A stretch of 64,000 bases of DNA from the NCBI GenBank assembly GCA_944548615.1, contig OX155973.1, forward strand, positions 6,597,326 to 6,661,325. The letters are read 5' to 3'. Positions 42,901 to 53,840 of the stretch are shown here, one piece after another. The position numbers were made by a program, and so were the translations under genes. Every line of letters starts with the position of its first letter. Within the stretch, counting starts at the first letter, position 1. The stretch comes from Micropterix aruncella (taxonomy: Eukaryota > Arthropoda > Insecta > Lepidoptera > Micropterigidae). The notes beneath the pieces were generated by a model. That model was not told the DNA's origin. It saw only the letters and a program-made list of their open reading frames with translations, and ran no database searches.

Positions 42901-45900
42901 AGAAAAAAAAACCATAAGTAGTCACAAATTAAAAATTAAAAAATTTTTTTTTTACGAGAATACATAAAATTTTTCTTGGCTGAGTAAATAAATAATTTTG
43001 TATGCAAATAAGTAAAAAAAAATGGTTTTGGTAAAGCATTTAATAAAGAACATAACTGTATTTACAATTTTTGCATATTTTACGTATTTTGTGACAAAAA
43101 AATCGAAATGATTTTATAGGCGAGTTTTTTCAGTTCGCCAATTTTGTAATATTTATTCATTATTATCTTAATTGTTTTACGAGATAAAGTTATAATGTTT
43201 TATATTTCAAATTTCAATGCGGTCATTTTACAGTTATTCTTTTTATGATCGGTGTAGTGGTTTACAAGTTATGGCCGTTTGTATCAAGGTCGTCGACTCG
43301 CGTCGATTTTACGCCCGAATATGTCGCGCGCAAAAGTGATAGCTGAATTTTTACTTCGCGAGAGGAGGGGTTAAACATATTCTCCCAGTCCACGCAATCA
43401 AAAGCTCTGGCATAGTCGATGAAACAGAGAGCCATTGGAATATTAAACTCCCTGCATTTCTCTATAAGTTGGCGAATGTTCGGTTTACATTCTGTGAAAA
43501 TAATCTAACCTTCAGATATATTCTAGCTTATTTCTTTTGGGCAGGGTGGGTATAATAGTTTAGAATAGAGTGAAACCAAGTGTTGTTTAAATGCCATCTG
43601 AACACTCTTGCTGTTTTGCTGTCGATACATAACAAACACTTTTTATTATTTTTTCGCGGTATGCGGGTGGGGGTTGTCTGCTTGCCGGGAAAGTCTTGGG
43701 GTGACACAACCAATTTTTTTGTATTTTCAGACACGTATTGATAGACTGCAGGGCGCCGATTCCAATGCACTCGAAGAGAAAGTCAGACAACACTACGGTT
43801 CCGAAGATGCCGGGGAAGACGACAACGCCGTTGCAGGACATGTAAGTACATTTTTTTTTTTTTTTTAAATTGTTTTGAGAAAAAGTTCCATTTTTCAAGA
43901 ATTCATTCGCGGTGATTTTTATCTTCCACTTCTATTTTTATGTATTTAGTAGTGTTTAACGTATTTGTAGCATGTTTATTCTTATGTCATCAAATGATTA
44001 TTTAAATAGTTTTTTTTTTTTGTAACAAACATTTTATTTTTGTTTTTATAATAAACACAGTATTGAACAAGCACGCATGAAATAAACATTCACCTTAGAA
44101 CAGGGCCGGCCTAGTTGGGTGACGTTGCCAATGGACTATGCAATTTAGTAATTTTCTGCTATTTATTCAATGTTTAAAACATTTTTGTGCATAGTTCCTA
44201 AGATAAATTATTTCAAATTATTTTTGAATTATTTGATAAATAAATAAATAAATAAGTTCTGTAAATTGTATGCTCGTTAAGGATCTTGTGTATTTCCATA
44301 GCGTCAGTGACATAACTAGGGTCTGCTACATCCCCACCAAGGAGGTGAATTACTTCCCTCTCCTCACCTCACTATACTCACTCTACTCTTTCGTGTCATT
44401 CATTCAGACATGCCTTATTATTTGTATAATCTCTTCTCTCCACTTATCTCTAATTAATTTAATCATCTCTTTTGCAGATGGATTTGAGTACTTTTATTTC
44501 AAAATCGCAGTGCGAATGCCTCAACGAATCGGATGATCATCCTCTAGCTGGCGCTCTCACTTCTCAAGATGGACATCTGGAGAGTGACTGCGATGAGCAA
44601 CTCATTGTATCCGTGACTTTTAATCAGGTAAACAAATGCTCCGGCAAGCCGAACAATGAATGAATGAGTGATATGGCCGGAGATTCCTCGTTGCTCTAGA
44701 CGGTCGCGGGCGGTTGCATTGTACGGTCCCGGCTGCGCGGGAAATGCGTGATTATGGACTTGTGCGGGTCAATACTGATCGACAATGCCCAATTCGGCAC
44801 GGGAGCCGCTTCAGTATAACTCTTTAGATATAGCTCTTGTAAGATATAACTCTTTACTCCTTATCTCGGAAGACGGCTCGTATTGTAGAATTAACTGTTC
44901 CATATGAATCAAATATCCCAAAAGACCACAATTACAAATTAAATAAATACCATGATCTCGCTTATACTATCACCCGGAACGGCTTCACTGTTCACCTTCA
45001 TTACATTACATTTACACTACATTTTCGTTGTGTCCAATTGACGGCTAAAGACCGCTCTTGGACGTCTCAAAATAATTGGGTTAGGTAGTAAGTCTCGTTA
45101 CTACTCTTTACTGAACATACATAGGTAGTCAACAATTAACTACTAGATTGTCGAACTATAAATAATAAAAATAGAAGCCTAATATTTGAAGTAGCTAGTA
45201 ATTCGAAAAGATACGTAGTAAAATTATTCATCGTAATATTCAAATTGTCAGTAAAATGTTAAATAATCAAATTACAGCTACGTTATGCATTTTAAACTAA
45301 AAGTACAGATATAAGGCCATATAAAAAAATCAGACAATAAGGCTCTACTTTTTTAAGTAATTTAAATGGGCACAATATTTGAAAAATCATGGCCTTCAAA
45401 TTCGGCCAGATTATAGAAAGGGTGGCCTATCAGCATCTCCTTGATGTTTTTTTTTAATTGTATGTCCTCCAGCTGTTTAAATTTTGTAGGGAGTTTATTA
45501 TAGAATTTAATGCTAAGGTACAAGTAGCTTTCCTGTACTTTTGCCAGTCGTATTTGGGGTATGCATAAAAGGGAGGTACCGCGGGTATGATGCGAGTGAA
45601 TGTCTCCATTAATTGCAGTTTCTGCGAGGTGCTGTCTAGCATACATTAAACACTGGTATATGAACGCCGAATACATAGTCATTACCCTTGCCTTGCTGAA
45701 ATATTCTTTGCATGAGATCCTAGTCGTTACCTGATACATGCTGCGCAGTGCTCTCTTTTGCAAAAGAAAGATTCTTTTACTGGTTGCGGCATTTCCCCAA
45801 GCATTCACACGGTGGAATTGGCGTTCGTGGCCTGCCAGCTAAATCTCTGCCAGCCAAATCTCTGTTTCATCTCTTGAAAGATTTGGTCTGTCCAGGAAAA

Positions 45901-48900
45901 TAATCAATTTCTTTGAAAAAATATTTAATACTTCAATTTCCGCATCTCAAATTTTATGGCTTCGCAGAAGGAGTGAATGGGTGGTATGGTTGGCTCGTCT
46001 GCAACAGCCGAACTCGATACCTCAGCCAATTATAACGATATAGATCGATGTATCAGCTGTGAGGCGATTACACATACTTAGGGACAGCACAGTCCAAAGT
46101 CCAGCTCTGCCAACATGCACATAAAAAGCCAACGCCTTAGTTAGATAGTTAGTTAGTCTGGGCTTTTTCCCGCACTTGGCCTCTTGATTGGGCCGTTGTG
46201 CATGGCTCATGTTTCTATTTATGTTACTCCAGCCAACCCAGGCTGTCCCAGAAGGTTAGCAGCCTGTTTGGGTTGCTACAGGCCTCCGGGACAGATGCTG
46301 GAGATTGTAGTATTCTTGCCCGTTGCTCTGCCACGCTCCTGCATTCCATGAGCACATGCTGTGGCGTTTCTTCTTCCTCCATGCATCCTCTGCATAGAGG
46401 GCTGTCTGTCACACCTATGGTAAACAGGTGTTTGTTTAGGGAACAGTGGCCTGTCATAGTACCTATGACTTTACGGATTTTGTCCCTTTTTAATCTGGTG
46501 AGGTTGCGGGCAAGTTTTTTGGACGCTTCCGGAACCGCGTTCTTTGTTTGCCTGCATCCTGCGTTCTTTTTCCATTCTGTAAGGTGGGTTTCTTCGGTGT
46601 TCCTGCGTAGCCATGTTTTTATTTGGGCCTGGGGAATGGGCATCAAGGGTTCCGGTCCATATAATATTTCCTTTGATCCCCTTTTGGCCAGTTCGTCTGC
46701 CGCGTCGTTTCCCAGTGAGTCGCTGTGCCCTTTAATCCATTGTAGGGTCACTCTATTTGACCCTGCAATGGATTGAAGCGCATTGAAGCCAACGCCTTAC
46801 TGCGAGCATAGTAAAATTAAAACAGTATAACACCTCCATAGTACGCACCGATTCCGCACTCATACAAGTGCCCGTTGTCCGTACGTTACCACTACATAGA
46901 TTCTCGGGCAGTCGGTGCTAGTCAGTCAAAACTGTCGCGTGACAGATAAGTATACAAAACTGGAATGTTTTCTGTACAGGCTGAATGCAACCTATCAGAA
47001 ATTGCATTTACGAGTATTTAATTTAGGTTACGAAATTACATTTACAAGGTAACATTTATTGTTCATTTGCGTAGGTATGTATGTGTCTAGGTAAGTAGGT
47101 GCATAGGTATGTAAGTGCGTAGGTAGGTAGGTAGATGTCTTTTTGTTAAGTACCTACTTTAACCTACTAAAATGTAGGTATTTTGAACACATGCAACAAG
47201 TGATGAATGCTGTCACACAAAGTCAGCACTAAGTCATATATTCTGTTACAGTACAATTTTGGGAACCGACTCTTGATCTATAAACCAAAAATACATAAAC
47301 GTACATAATATTTATAAAGAATTGCATTTCTCCTTTAACCCTTGGAGTAAATAAGTATTTTCATGGATGCATCTGTCTCTTTTGCAGGATTTTCGGCGAC
47401 ATCGACTTAAAGTACTATAACTACGAAACTACTCCACCAATCATAAAAAGAACAACTGCACAATGATTGCATTGAAATTTCGAATATAGAATATTGAAAT
47501 ATCATTTTGTAAAACAATTAGATAATTATGAATAAATATGAGAACGTCAAAGAAATGAAAAAAACGCGCGACCAGATTTGGTCGACTCGTACTCAACGGA
47601 TAATTGTTTCGCGACCAGATTTGGTTGACTCATACTCAACGGGTTAATGGGATCACAACTTGTCAATTGTGTATTTGTTGTGGCACCTGGTGGTTCCGCG
47701 AAGCGTAGTTACTTATTTTGAAAACGGGCTCGAGATGTCCTACTAATGTTATTTTATATTTTAATATTATTTTATATATATTTTGATTAATATTTTAATT
47801 TTATGTTCTATTTAATATTACACGGTTGGCTGTAAGAAATCGCGAAACGATAAGCCCGCCGTTTGTACTAAGTTAAAATAGAATTTAAGTTTTCTTTACC
47901 AATGTAATTATTTTTGTTAGTACAACAAAGGTATTTTTCATTTCATTTCATTTCATAATCTATATCTATCTAGGTCATAAATTTATAAAAAAACGTGCAT
48001 AAAATAAATTTCAATCACAAGCTTATTTGAAAACACTTACCGTTTTGAAGACATAGTGAAAGTTAATTACGCTAATACGAATTAAAATAGAAAAGCACTT
48101 CAAAATTATGATCATAAGATAATTATCTATGCACCGAAACACTGTCAAACGATGATCACTGCGGCGATTGGTAAACAATTAGCAAAAGTTATCTGCTCGT
48201 TAATATTTTTAAATTGAGGGTTTTTGTTTTTGATCTTTATAACGATCGGTCGTTGTAAATGGGCTAATGAAATAAATAAGTGTAAATTTTGGCTAAGATT
48301 TAGGTTTCTTTTTTAAGAAAGTTTTTTTTTTGCAGGGTGTGAAGTTGCACTCATTAAAAATCAAGGGTCCGAAAGACAAAGGGCCGAAAACGGTGCGGAT
48401 TTTCATCAACCAACCAAATACGTTGGACTTCGACCAGGCCGGAGGGAATGCGGCAGTTCAGGAATTAGAGTAAGTAACAAGTTTGGTTTTATTTATAACT
48501 AGTAACTGGTGAGGTTTAGAGCAGCGGCTCTCAACCTTTTTGAGGTTAGTATCCGGGAGCTAATGGGCTCTGTTGCAGATTGGCCACTAAGACCCATCCG
48601 GCGGCCTCTACGCAGAAGTGCGAGCCAGGGTAGGACGCTGGCCTGCGGGTTAGTCTCCCCTAGGAGTCAACCAATCGGGTGCTCCTAGATGGTTTACACA
48701 CCATACGGCGTCGGCCAATCGATTGTACATTCCGACTAACAGCCGGAGGAGTCTGGAAACAGTAATGTTTCCGATAGAGCGGGGGTAGTTTGTTAACCTT
48801 ACGGCAACTGCTCTTGAAGCGACCATTCGGCCACTCGATCCCTGTGAAGAACCGGGCAAAGGATGCCGTGGTCCGTGATAGATTCGGTAGACACCGTATA

Positions 48901-51900
48901 AACTCCACGTAAGGGAGAGGATCGCGCAAGCGTCCTCGGAAAATTTATTGGGGAAAACTTGTGTTATTATACGATAACGCACGGTGTCACTCAGCGCATA
49001 TCACTCCACGATTCTTAAAAGTAGTTTGGAGATCATGGACTGGCCAGCCCTCAGTCCAGACCTGAATCCCATCGAGAATTTGTGAGACGAACTCAAACGA
49101 AGGGTCCGAGCCAGAGATCCGGCACCTTGGAATATCCACGAGCTCAAGACAGCGTTGTTAGAGGCATGGGATGGGATTCCTCAAAACTTTATCAAAAAAC
49201 TGATCAGGTCGATGAGGAACCGCATGCGAGCTGTCATCAGGGCTAGGGGGGGGGGGGGGGTATAAAACTAAATATTAATTTAATAAATGTTCTTTCTTAT
49301 GTTTAAAAATCTGTTTTAATTTAATTTTAAATATCCCCAGTTTTCCACTCCTAAACATCCATTTTACTCCCATTTTAAATTTTATTTAATTAATAAAAAA
49401 AAAATACTTGGACGATTTCTATGCTTATGGTATTAACGGATAGCTAACAAATTGGAGGTTTTAAAAATATAAATTTGTATGCATCTACTCAGCCTTTTTT
49501 CGTTAAAAACCAGTTTTTTTTGCTCGCTGAGCAGGTGAGTCGATTTAGTTGCTCGTGAGTGTATAATGCACACAGCTCATAACAATACCAATAACTATTA
49601 CTCTCATAGTTTTCGCGCCATACCGGTAGACCGCTTACATGGTGGCGCCCAATGTACAAGCTGGCGCAAAACCTCTACATTCCGTTCACTTTAAGAAATA
49701 GGTATTAGAAAAATTTCTAGGCATTCATATTGATAGCAATCTGCAATGGTCGACTCACCTAGAAAAATTGAGCAAAAAATTAAGTAGCGCCACATTTGCC
49801 ATAAAAAAAATCAAATTGTTATGTGGCTTTGAAGCTTCCAAATCTGTCTCCCTTGCCTATTTCCATTCCATATTAAGTTATGGCCTCATGTTCTGGGGAA
49901 TGGCGGCAAATGGTATAAGGATCTTTCGCCTACAAAAACGAGCGATTAGAAATCTGTTCTTAATATCTTCGCTAACATCTTGCAAGCAGTACTTCATCGA
50001 GTCTGGTATCATGACTTTGTACGCGCGTATATATACCAAAACATCATGTATACGAGAAAAAATATCGAGACTACCTCAACTAACTCAAATATTCATTCGC
50101 ATAATACGCGAAATAAAGAGGACTTGCGTCATTTTAAGGTGGGTCTGAGTAAGGTTCGGAATAGCTTTCTCTGCCAATCTTACTTATTCTACAACAAGCT
50201 TCCATTACACATCAGGGGCCTTGGGGAGGTCCACTTTAAGAAAAGGGTACAGGGTATTTTGATTAAAAATCCCCATTTATAGCATTGAGGATTTCGACAA
50301 TATCAATTTTTCGCAGCTCTATTGACCTACTTGACTATTATTATTCCTTATTCTTTCTATTATTGTCTATTTTACAATTGCGTTTTTTCCCCTTCTAACT
50401 ATTGGCTATTGACTATTATTATTATTACTGAGTTTTTTGTATTTGTGTTTTTTCTTTAAATATCTTCCCGTGTGATAATTTGCGAAATTATCCAATATTT
50501 GTTTGATTATTTAGTACTACTGTCCACATAAAAATTCTACGAAATTATGTAAGAATTTTGATTGAAAATATTGGAAAATGTTGTTTCTTCTATATAACCT
50601 AGAAAATCTGCGCTTGGATGTTCAACGTTCATACCTTGCAATACCGACGTTCATACCTTATACCCTAATAGGTATATATTTAAATATTATACTTTTTATT
50701 TTTGACAGTTTTTGACATAACCAATTGTTGGAATTCCTATCAACAGGTTTGAAATAAAAAAAATAAAAATAATTCTATGAGTTAAAAAACAAATTAGCTA
50801 TTGCATTTTTTTCTTCGGTTTCTTGCTTTTATTTCCGTTGTCACCGTTGTCCAAAAACTACGTTCACCCTGTGCTGCATTGCAGGCTTGTAGTCGTATTT
50901 CAGATTGAAAATGCTAAATTTCATATTCGTATTACAGATAAAAAGTGCCTGAAATTTTCTAATTCACTGACTAATCCCTGATGATTAGTGATTAGGAATT
51001 TAGTTAGATCCAATAAATACGATTTTGGTAATAATTTCATTTTGTCACAACAATGATCCCAATCCTTGTCCCTTTATCTTTACCCCTCAGAAAACCCCAT
51101 TTTATCCCTTTGCGGTTAATACTTTTCCTCATCCATGTTTCTAAATTTAATTTCTTTATTTTAAATTAATTTCATTCATAGTTCACAGTAATCTATAGTA
51201 AAATGGATAACGTGTACAATTAAAATGTCATAGACAAAAAACCAGAAGCAAAAAAGTGATAACATTGATATGCCAGAAACTGTTGCCAGTGATCCTATTT
51301 TAATGTCACCTAACTAGGCTATAATTTGTTCTCTTGTTTAATAACCCTTGGAGTAAATGGGTATTTTCATGGATGCATCTGTCTCTTTTGCAGGATTTTC
51401 GGCGACATCGACCTTAAAGTACTATAACTACGAAACTACTACACCAATCATAAAAAGAACAACTGCACAATGATTGCATTGAAATTTCGAATATAGAATA
51501 TTGAAATATCATTTTGTAAAACAATTAGATAATTATGAATAAATATGAGAACGTCAAAGAAGTGAAAAAAACGCGGAACCAGATCTGGTCGTATCATACT
51601 CAACGGATAATTGTTTCACAACCAGATTTGGTCGTATCATACTCAACGGGTTAAATTGGTGTAAATATAATAATATTTATGAATCAATGTTTGTTTGTTT
51701 GTTTGTTTCTACTCTTTATCGTGAAATCACAATGGGCGGGTTTTTTTGTCATATAACAATCTCTTACAACCATCCCTACTATGACGTGTGCGTGTAACAC
51801 GTGTGTAAGTGTGTGTCTTGTTATTGCATTCGATCGACAGAATGCGACCTAAATAATCCTTATTAGCTAGACAATCAAAGAAAAATTTAAAAGATAATGT

Positions 51901-53567
51901 TTATCCTCGTAAGTCCTGACATTTTTAAAATAATGTTTTATTTAGTGTTGACCTATTTTCCTTTAACCCCTAGAGCCCCGATTGGCCGATATCGGCCACA
52001 ACACGATTCAGCGTGACGGCCCCGTTTTAATTTTATTTTAATTTATTTTAATTTTATTTGTTTTATTATGTTTTATTATGGTACAGTGGTTTGGCAGTAA
52101 TTAATGTTTTGGTGAGATAGTGTCATAATTCAATTTTTTTACTAACTTTTACTACAATTTTTTGGGACATCAACTTGTCAATCGGCCGAGGGGCCGAGGC
52201 CTGAAGGATTAAAAAGCATAAACCTAGAATTGTGATTCAGACGGGAAATATATTTTCTCAACATGGCGCCTACTACCATAGACTAAAGCGAATGAATGTA
52301 CTCTTCAGTGCTGCCATCTCACTAAAGTAATATCGATAAATGGTTGAAAAATTTTTCAGGCTGAAAATGGCACGTTCGCTAACGATTTAAAATGTCAGGT
52401 CTGAGTAGACTAATTTGTGTTTTTTATAGTACGAAAGGACTTACCAGGTTAATTGGTTATTTTTATTTAGTATTACAAGTGTATTGAAAAGTCCCATAAA
52501 CGCGATTACGTAATATGTGGATGACCTCTTTCTCGAAACCTGTCATCTATCTGGCTGACTTCATCGGATAACCGGTTAATCCTGCAGATTCCACGGAACG
52601 GTGTCAACGGTCTCCAACATCAGTCTCTTAAGCTATGTCCACACTGTGCCTTTTTTCGTTCAACAAGGGCATGCGTTATAGCGCAGTCAACAGCGCACGT
52701 GAGGCATGCCCTTGGCGCATGTCTTAAATCAGTTGAAAGCATAGCGCGCGCTGCGACGCACGCGTTCCCGCGGTCCGTGGATTTCTGTTCAACATAGCGT
52801 TCAACATCAAGATGGCGGACGATATTACTTTACAGTTTATTGAAGACTACAGAAATTTTCCACAACTTTAGGACCAAAATAACAAACTTTACAATAATAA
52901 AATAAAAAGAAATGATGGTCTGCAAGTTTTGGCTACGAAATACAACATGGACGTTGATGGAGTTAACGAGAAGATCAAAGTCTTCGGTCATAAAAGGCCG
53001 ATCGAAATTGTTTTCGGACATGCGTGTAAAGTTTTTAAAAAGAATATCTTTATCTTCTCGCAGTTCATGCATAATTACATTATTTCGATCCATCTTCGAG
53101 CCCACAACGTGCGCTTGGTTCTCTTTTGTTTTCTAGATTTTCTCATCGCCGAGTAGGCCGCACATAGTAGAATCATCTCGTCGCACATGTTATACTGAAC
53201 GATAATAACGACTCCGGTCGGATGACGCACGGACATGATGCATTCAACAGTTGCTTGCCCTAAAGGATAGTTGGATAGAATGATGAAGGGAAAGTTGAAG
53301 ATGAAAGGGGCACAGCGTGGACATAGCTATACAACTAAATGTCAACTTTATTCCAGTTTGACGGAGTCCGATCTGGAGGGGAACCCGGTGCCGCTGCGCT
53401 TCGTGAAGTTCCAGAACGTGCAGAACATCCAGCTGTTCGTGAAGGACAACCAGTCGGGCGCGGAGCTCACCCGCGTGGACCAGCTGGCCTTCTACGGCTC
53501 GCCCATCAACTTCACCAACATGGGCGACTTCAAGCGGATCGCCGGCAAGAAAGGAGAGAGCCACTGA
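36835..53567 (+). CDS. TXNL1: Thioredoxin-like protein 1 (TXNL1), 6 exons, 286 aa
   Basis: Exons 36835-36932, 39195-39351, 43731-43841, 44478-44627, 48336-48469 and 53357-53567 join in phase to 861 nt with GT-AG sites throughout. The length is close to the human protein (289 aa, from memory). Residues 1-~107 form the thioredoxin domain: VVDFTATWCPPCQRIAPFF with redox cysteines C34/C37, and cis-proline P77 in TAMPTF. Residues ~123-286 form the PITH domain (SKSQCECLNESDDHPL, FVKFQNVQNIQLFV, MGDFKRIAGKKGESH). In known biology TXNL1 is a cytosolic/nuclear disulfide reductase bound to the 26S proteasome lid through PITH. The GESH C-terminus is typical of the family. Oddity: CPPC replaces the usual CGPC. 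Introns total ~15.9 kb and are packed with transposons. Confidence 0.95.
36933..39194. other. TXNL1 intron 1 content
   Basis: Holds a diverged repeat block shared with 625-680 (at ~37620-37685), short TTAGGTAGG- and AATAAATAA-type low complexity, and TTAA MITE family A at 38570-38837. No other gene is visible. Confidence 0.6.
38570..38837 (-). mobile_element. TTAA MITE, family A copy 3
   Basis: Reverse copy, TTAA at both borders, with an internal deletion relative to 18431-18744 (about 40 bp around the CAATGCAATCATTG segment). Confidence 0.8.
39195..39351 (+). CDS. TXNL1: TXNL1 exon 2: active site and rest of thioredoxin fold
   Basis: Begins with the G that completes Trp33, then CPPCQRIAPFFEQLPAKFPR, the DVDKC strand, and TAMPTFMFFRNR. 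Donor GTAAGG, phase 0. Confidence 0.95.
39421..40100 (+). mobile_element. hAT-type element, 680 bp
   Basis: Ends CAGCGGTTTCCAAAGTGTGG and TTTGGGAACCCCTG are typical hAT termini. The 8-bp flanks CTTTAGAG (39413-39420) and CTCTAGAG (40101-40108) match at 7 of 8 positions. Sub-terminal GGGTCGCGACCCACTGGTGG repeats are present. It starts only 69 bp after TXNL1 exon 2. The open frame 39617-39868 inside has no family I can name. Confidence 0.88.
40556..41213 (-). repeat. Retroposon family R, fullest copy (minus)
   Basis: About 660 bp. Head GGGCCCATGATGAGGTGGCC and tail (read on minus) GACGGGCTCGCCCGTTGTAG. Sits inside the RTE LINE. This copy links the head and body blocks that are scattered in the other copies, so it is the best reference for the family. 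Confidence 0.8.
41992..43374. mobile_element. piggyBac relic inserted in the RTE LINE
   Basis: TTAA at both borders (41992-41995, 43371-43374), with ends CCCGGTCGCTCC and GGAGGGG. The interrupted LINE frame continues on either side, confirming a precise TTAA insertion. A remnant of the transposase C-terminus is at 42092-42310. The right third resembles the interior of MITE family A (CAATGCGGTCATTTTACAG, ATGATCGGTGTAGTGG), so this may be a relative of the element that mobilised those MITEs. Confidence 0.82.
42092..42310 (+). pseudogene. piggyBac transposase C-terminal cysteine-rich remnant
   Basis: The frame ends HHGRVPFCEMCDKNGVCALC followed by ECNLLENSE and a stop, the paired-cysteine pattern of the piggyBac C-terminal cysteine-rich domain that binds the element ends. 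The upstream catalytic domain is gone. Confidence 0.6.
43731..43841 (+). CDS. TXNL1: TXNL1 exon 3: inter-domain linker
   Basis: TRIDRLQGADSNALEEKVRQ, then an acidic stretch ending AVAGH. Acceptor GTATTTTCAG, donor GTAAGT, phase 0. Confidence 0.93.
43842..44477. other. TXNL1 intron 3
   Basis: T-runs, (AAATA)n near 44240-44255, and no recognisable element. Confidence 0.5.
44478..44627 (+). CDS. TXNL1: TXNL1 exon 4: PITH domain start
   Basis: MDLSTFISKSQCECLNESDD, then LESDCDEQLIVSVTFNQ, strongly conserved PITH motifs. Acceptor CTTTTGCAG, donor GTAAAC, phase 0. Confidence 0.95.
44830..45995 (+). mobile_element. RLE LINE fragment split by a jockey-like LINE
   Basis: 44830-45000 reads the endonuclease region (ARIVELTVPYESNIPKDHNY). 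The next matching base is at ~45806 (CACGGTGGAATTGGCGTTCG), and the copy continues to LWLRRRSEWVVW near 45985. The intervening 45001-45805 is a later LINE insertion with TTCA at both junctions. Diverged from the two near-identical copies. Confidence 0.8.
45001..45805 (-). mobile_element. jockey-like LINE, 5'-truncated, with simple tail
   Basis: Minus-strand ORF 45808-45362 encodes the region after the RT domain (KRIFLLQKRALRSMYQVTTR, ARVMTMYSAFIYQ, MLIGHPFYNLAEFEGHDFSN). The 3' end of the element, at the left, has a (TTACATT)-like tail at ~45001-45025. Related copies: 860-1245, 49690-50480 and 61600-62060. Confidence 0.82.
46222..46751 (-). mobile_element. LINE with RNase H and zinc knuckle (R1/I/LOA-like), C-terminal fragment
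   Basis: The minus frame reads MTLQWIKGHSDSLGNDAADE (RNase H C-terminal motif with catalytic Asp) and ELAKRGSKE. The knuckle CRGCMEEEETPQHVLMEC follows, and it ends SLGWLE plus a stop. The frame is open but 5'-truncated. Confidence 0.85.
46777..47334. other. TXNL1 intron 4, repeat-poor stretch
   Basis: GTAGGTAGGTAG/GTATGTA iterations near 47080-47135. No gene. Confidence 0.45.
47335..47647 (+). mobile_element. TTAA MITE, family A copy 4
   Basis: TTAA at both borders. Ends CCCTTGGAGTAAATAAG and CATACTCAACGGG. Two internal direct repeats of ACCAGATTTGGTYGACTC. Confidence 0.88.
48336..48469 (+). CDS. TXNL1: TXNL1 exon 5: PITH domain core
   Basis: GVKLHSLKIKGPKDKGPKTV, then RIFINQPNTLDF. Acceptor TTTTTTTTGCAG, donor GTAAGT, ends two bases into an Asp codon. 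Confidence 0.94.
48560..48935 (+). repeat. Retroposon family R, 3'-truncated copy
   Basis: Blocks GACTAACAGCCGGAGGAGTC, GGCAACTGCTCTTGAAGCGAC and GGGAGAGGATCGCGCAAGC match the family. The body stops where the Tc1 relic begins. Confidence 0.7.
48936..49260 (+). mobile_element. Tc1-type transposase relic
   Basis: Readable as LLYDNARCHSAHIT, then DWPALSPDLNPIENL, a stop in place of Trp, DELKRRVRARDPAP and MRAVIRARG. LYDNA and SPDLNPIE are the second and third catalytic motifs of Tc1 transposases. Ends in a poly-G run (~49247-49260). Confidence 0.85.
49690..50480 (+). mobile_element. jockey-like LINE, 5'-truncated
   Basis: FLGIHIDSNLQWSTHLEKLS then KSVSLAYFHSILSYGLMFWG, FRLQKRAIRNLFLI and FYNKLPLHIRGL, with one frameshift near 50060. 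The pattern is that of RT-C-terminal regions of jockey-group LINEs and pairs with 45001-45805. The 3' UTR (GACTATTATTATT) resembles 1070-1160. Confidence 0.8.
50481..51340. other. TXNL1 intron 5, unassigned AT-rich DNA
   Basis: No coding or terminal-repeat signal supported. Confidence 0.4.
51341..51654 (+). mobile_element. TTAA MITE, family A copy 5
   Basis: Nearly identical to 18431-18744. The left target reads ATAA instead of TTAA, the right TTAA. Confidence 0.87.
51770..51860 (-). mobile_element. SINE fragment related to 26380-26551
   Basis: GTAAGTGTGTGTCTTGTTAT, then TGCATTCGATCGACAGAATG, parallels the body of the tRNA-derived SINE near gene 1. The tRNA head is missing. Confidence 0.5.
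51963..52212 (+). mobile_element. TTAA MITE, family B copy 3
   Basis: TTAA left, ATTAAA right. Ends CCCCTAGAGCCCCGATTGG and GGGCCGAGGCCTGAAGGA. It keeps a TTGGCCGATATCGGCCA palindrome missing from copy 1. Confidence 0.8.
52631..53328. mobile_element. Small Harbinger derivative beside TXNL1 exon 6
   Basis: AGCTATGTCCACACTGTGCC at left and GGCACAGCGTGGACATAGCT at right are inverted copies. On + the frame at 52812 reads MADDITLQFIEDYRNFPQL, a MADF-domain start. On - the frame 53105-52830 has KNFTRMSENNFDRPFMTEDF, the N-terminus of a Harbinger transposase. Both genes keep only their first parts, so the middle was deleted. Ends 28 bp before exon 6. Confidence 0.85.
53357..53567 (+). CDS. TXNL1: TXNL1 exon 6: PITH domain end and stop
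   Basis: LTESDLEGNPVPLRFVKFQN through MGDFKRIAGKKGESH, stop TGA. Acceptor TTTATTCCAG. Much more GC-rich (third positions mostly G/C) than its surroundings. Confidence 0.95.
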
Positions 53568-53650
53568 CTACTGTTCCTTCCCGAGCGGATCCATTGTATT
53601 TATAACCACGGGTGTGCGATCGTGAGAGAGTGCATTTTTAATTCATTTTT

Positions 53651-53656
53651 AATAAA
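53651..53656 (+). terminator. Candidate polyadenylation signal of TXNL1
   Basis: AATAAA 84 bp after the stop codon, the first such hexamer downstream. Confidence 0.65.
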
Positions 53657-53840
53657 ATGCATTACGTGATCTGTCGTTTTTGTGTTTGCGGGGACGTAAA
53701 ATTCAACGACGAAAATGGCACTTATATAGGTTTTCTCAAAAGGGAGCGCTGGGTTTTAATTTGCCGCCGTTTTGTTTGGGCGAGTAGCACGGTGATTTTT
53801 CGTCAACGGCCGTCGTGTACAGACCGCGCGATTAGAAGTT

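Larger units (their letters stand above)
40294..43500 (-). mobile_element. RTE/BovB-like LINE, split by two later insertions
   Basis: Three minus-strand blocks belong to one element. 43375-43500 has the RT motif MALCFIDYAKAFD. 41214-41991 has MRDMGIPNHLIFLIQSLYMK, NRSKTKLMFVDRTG and LYASETWTLKARIRTKIDAL. 40294-40555 has RRVLQFFGHVARRNPENLEK and RWNDLIKE. The separating insertions are a piggyBac relic (41992-43374) and retroposon R (40556-41213). Frameshifts are present near 41800, and the element is dead. Lies in TXNL1 intron 2. Confidence 0.82.

Noticed and set aside
44881..45000. Independent gene with RLE-like peptide
   Set aside because: It is a piece of the RLE LINE that continues at ~45806.
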